This document shows, piece after piece, positions 13,402 to 13,475 of a stretch of 13,475 bases of DNA; within the stretch, counting starts at the first letter, position 1, and each line of letters opens with the position of its first letter. Below the pieces are notes generated by a model. That model was given only the letters and a program-made list of their open reading frames with translations, was not told the DNA's origin and did no database searches. Location of the stretch: NCBI GenBank assembly GCA_029266795.1, contig JAQSWE010000131.1:1-13475 (forward strand), in the 5' to 3' direction. Source of the DNA: Alphaproteobacteria bacterium. Lineage in GTDB: Bacteria > Pseudomonadota > Alphaproteobacteria > Micavibrionales > UBA2020. A program made the translations under genes and the position numbers.

Positions 13402-13475
13402 ATGGCGCTGCGCGATATTTTTTCGAAACTGATCGGACGTCGCGGCAATACCGACACTGCGCCCGAAACCGAACC
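13402..13475 (+). CDS. N-terminal start of an unidentified protein (3'-truncated)
   Basis: The ATG at 13402 is preceded by GAAAGGG (13389-13395) with 6-nt spacing, and the frame stays open to the window edge. The visible residues begin MALRDIFSKLIGRRGNTD and continue acidic and polar. It is transcribed divergently from nadA. The fragment is too short to name; no signal peptide is apparent. Confidence 0.6.
   Translation, partial: MALRDIFSKLIGRRGNTDTAPETE

Overview
This window looks like chromosomal DNA from an alphaproteobacterium. Coding is GC-rich with strong third-position GC, which creates long antisense open frames. It carries a homodimeric NADP-type isocitrate dehydrogenase, a Cox15-type heme A synthase and a nadA-nadB-nadC cluster, a combination typical of that class. 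I cannot place it to genus. I see no rRNA, tRNA, CRISPR array, insertion sequence or phage gene.

Layout. Positions 1-2083 (+) hold the tail of an unknown gene, a secreted Sel1-repeat protein and icd, chained by overlapping stop/start codons and closed by a strong intrinsic terminator. Positions 2084-2490 are an AT-rich spacer containing a small self-contained unit: a promoter, a 51-codon reading frame and a terminator. Positions 2491-4397 (+) are two tandem paralogous membrane-anchored endonuclease/exonuclease/phosphatase (EEP) proteins. A separately promoted 94-aa protein follows (4501-4785), and its stop codon directly abuts that of a convergent operon. That operon (7773 down to 4786, minus strand) is TauE/SafE transporter, heme A synthase, two small paralogous membrane proteins and an alpha/beta hydrolase, every junction between 4 nt overlap and 1 nt gap. 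Next, on the minus strand, come a stand-alone ankyrin-like/CbxX-like AAA+ protein (9487-7886) with its own terminator, and nadA-nadB-nadC (13118-9597), the complete de novo route from aspartate to nicotinate mononucleotide. The window ends in the first codons of a divergent gene.

Two observations stand out. The icd product lacks exactly 13 residues in a block that is otherwise near-universal in this family. The gap removes the Ser and Asn that contact isocitrate, while the frame stays intact and all other active-site residues are present. Second, the nadA promoter (TTGACT, 17 nt, TATATC) is covered by three copies of a 19-bp imperfect palindrome of the form TATGCTC-N5-GAGCATA. One copy fills the spacer between -35 and -10, one covers the expected transcription start, and one lies upstream, which is a clear repressor-operator layout. 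A related palindrome lies upstream of the 51-codon frame.

Most of the window is core metabolism. I found no defence system or mobile element. The less familiar material is the small promoter-bounded frame, the divergent AAA+ protein and the small membrane-protein pair.
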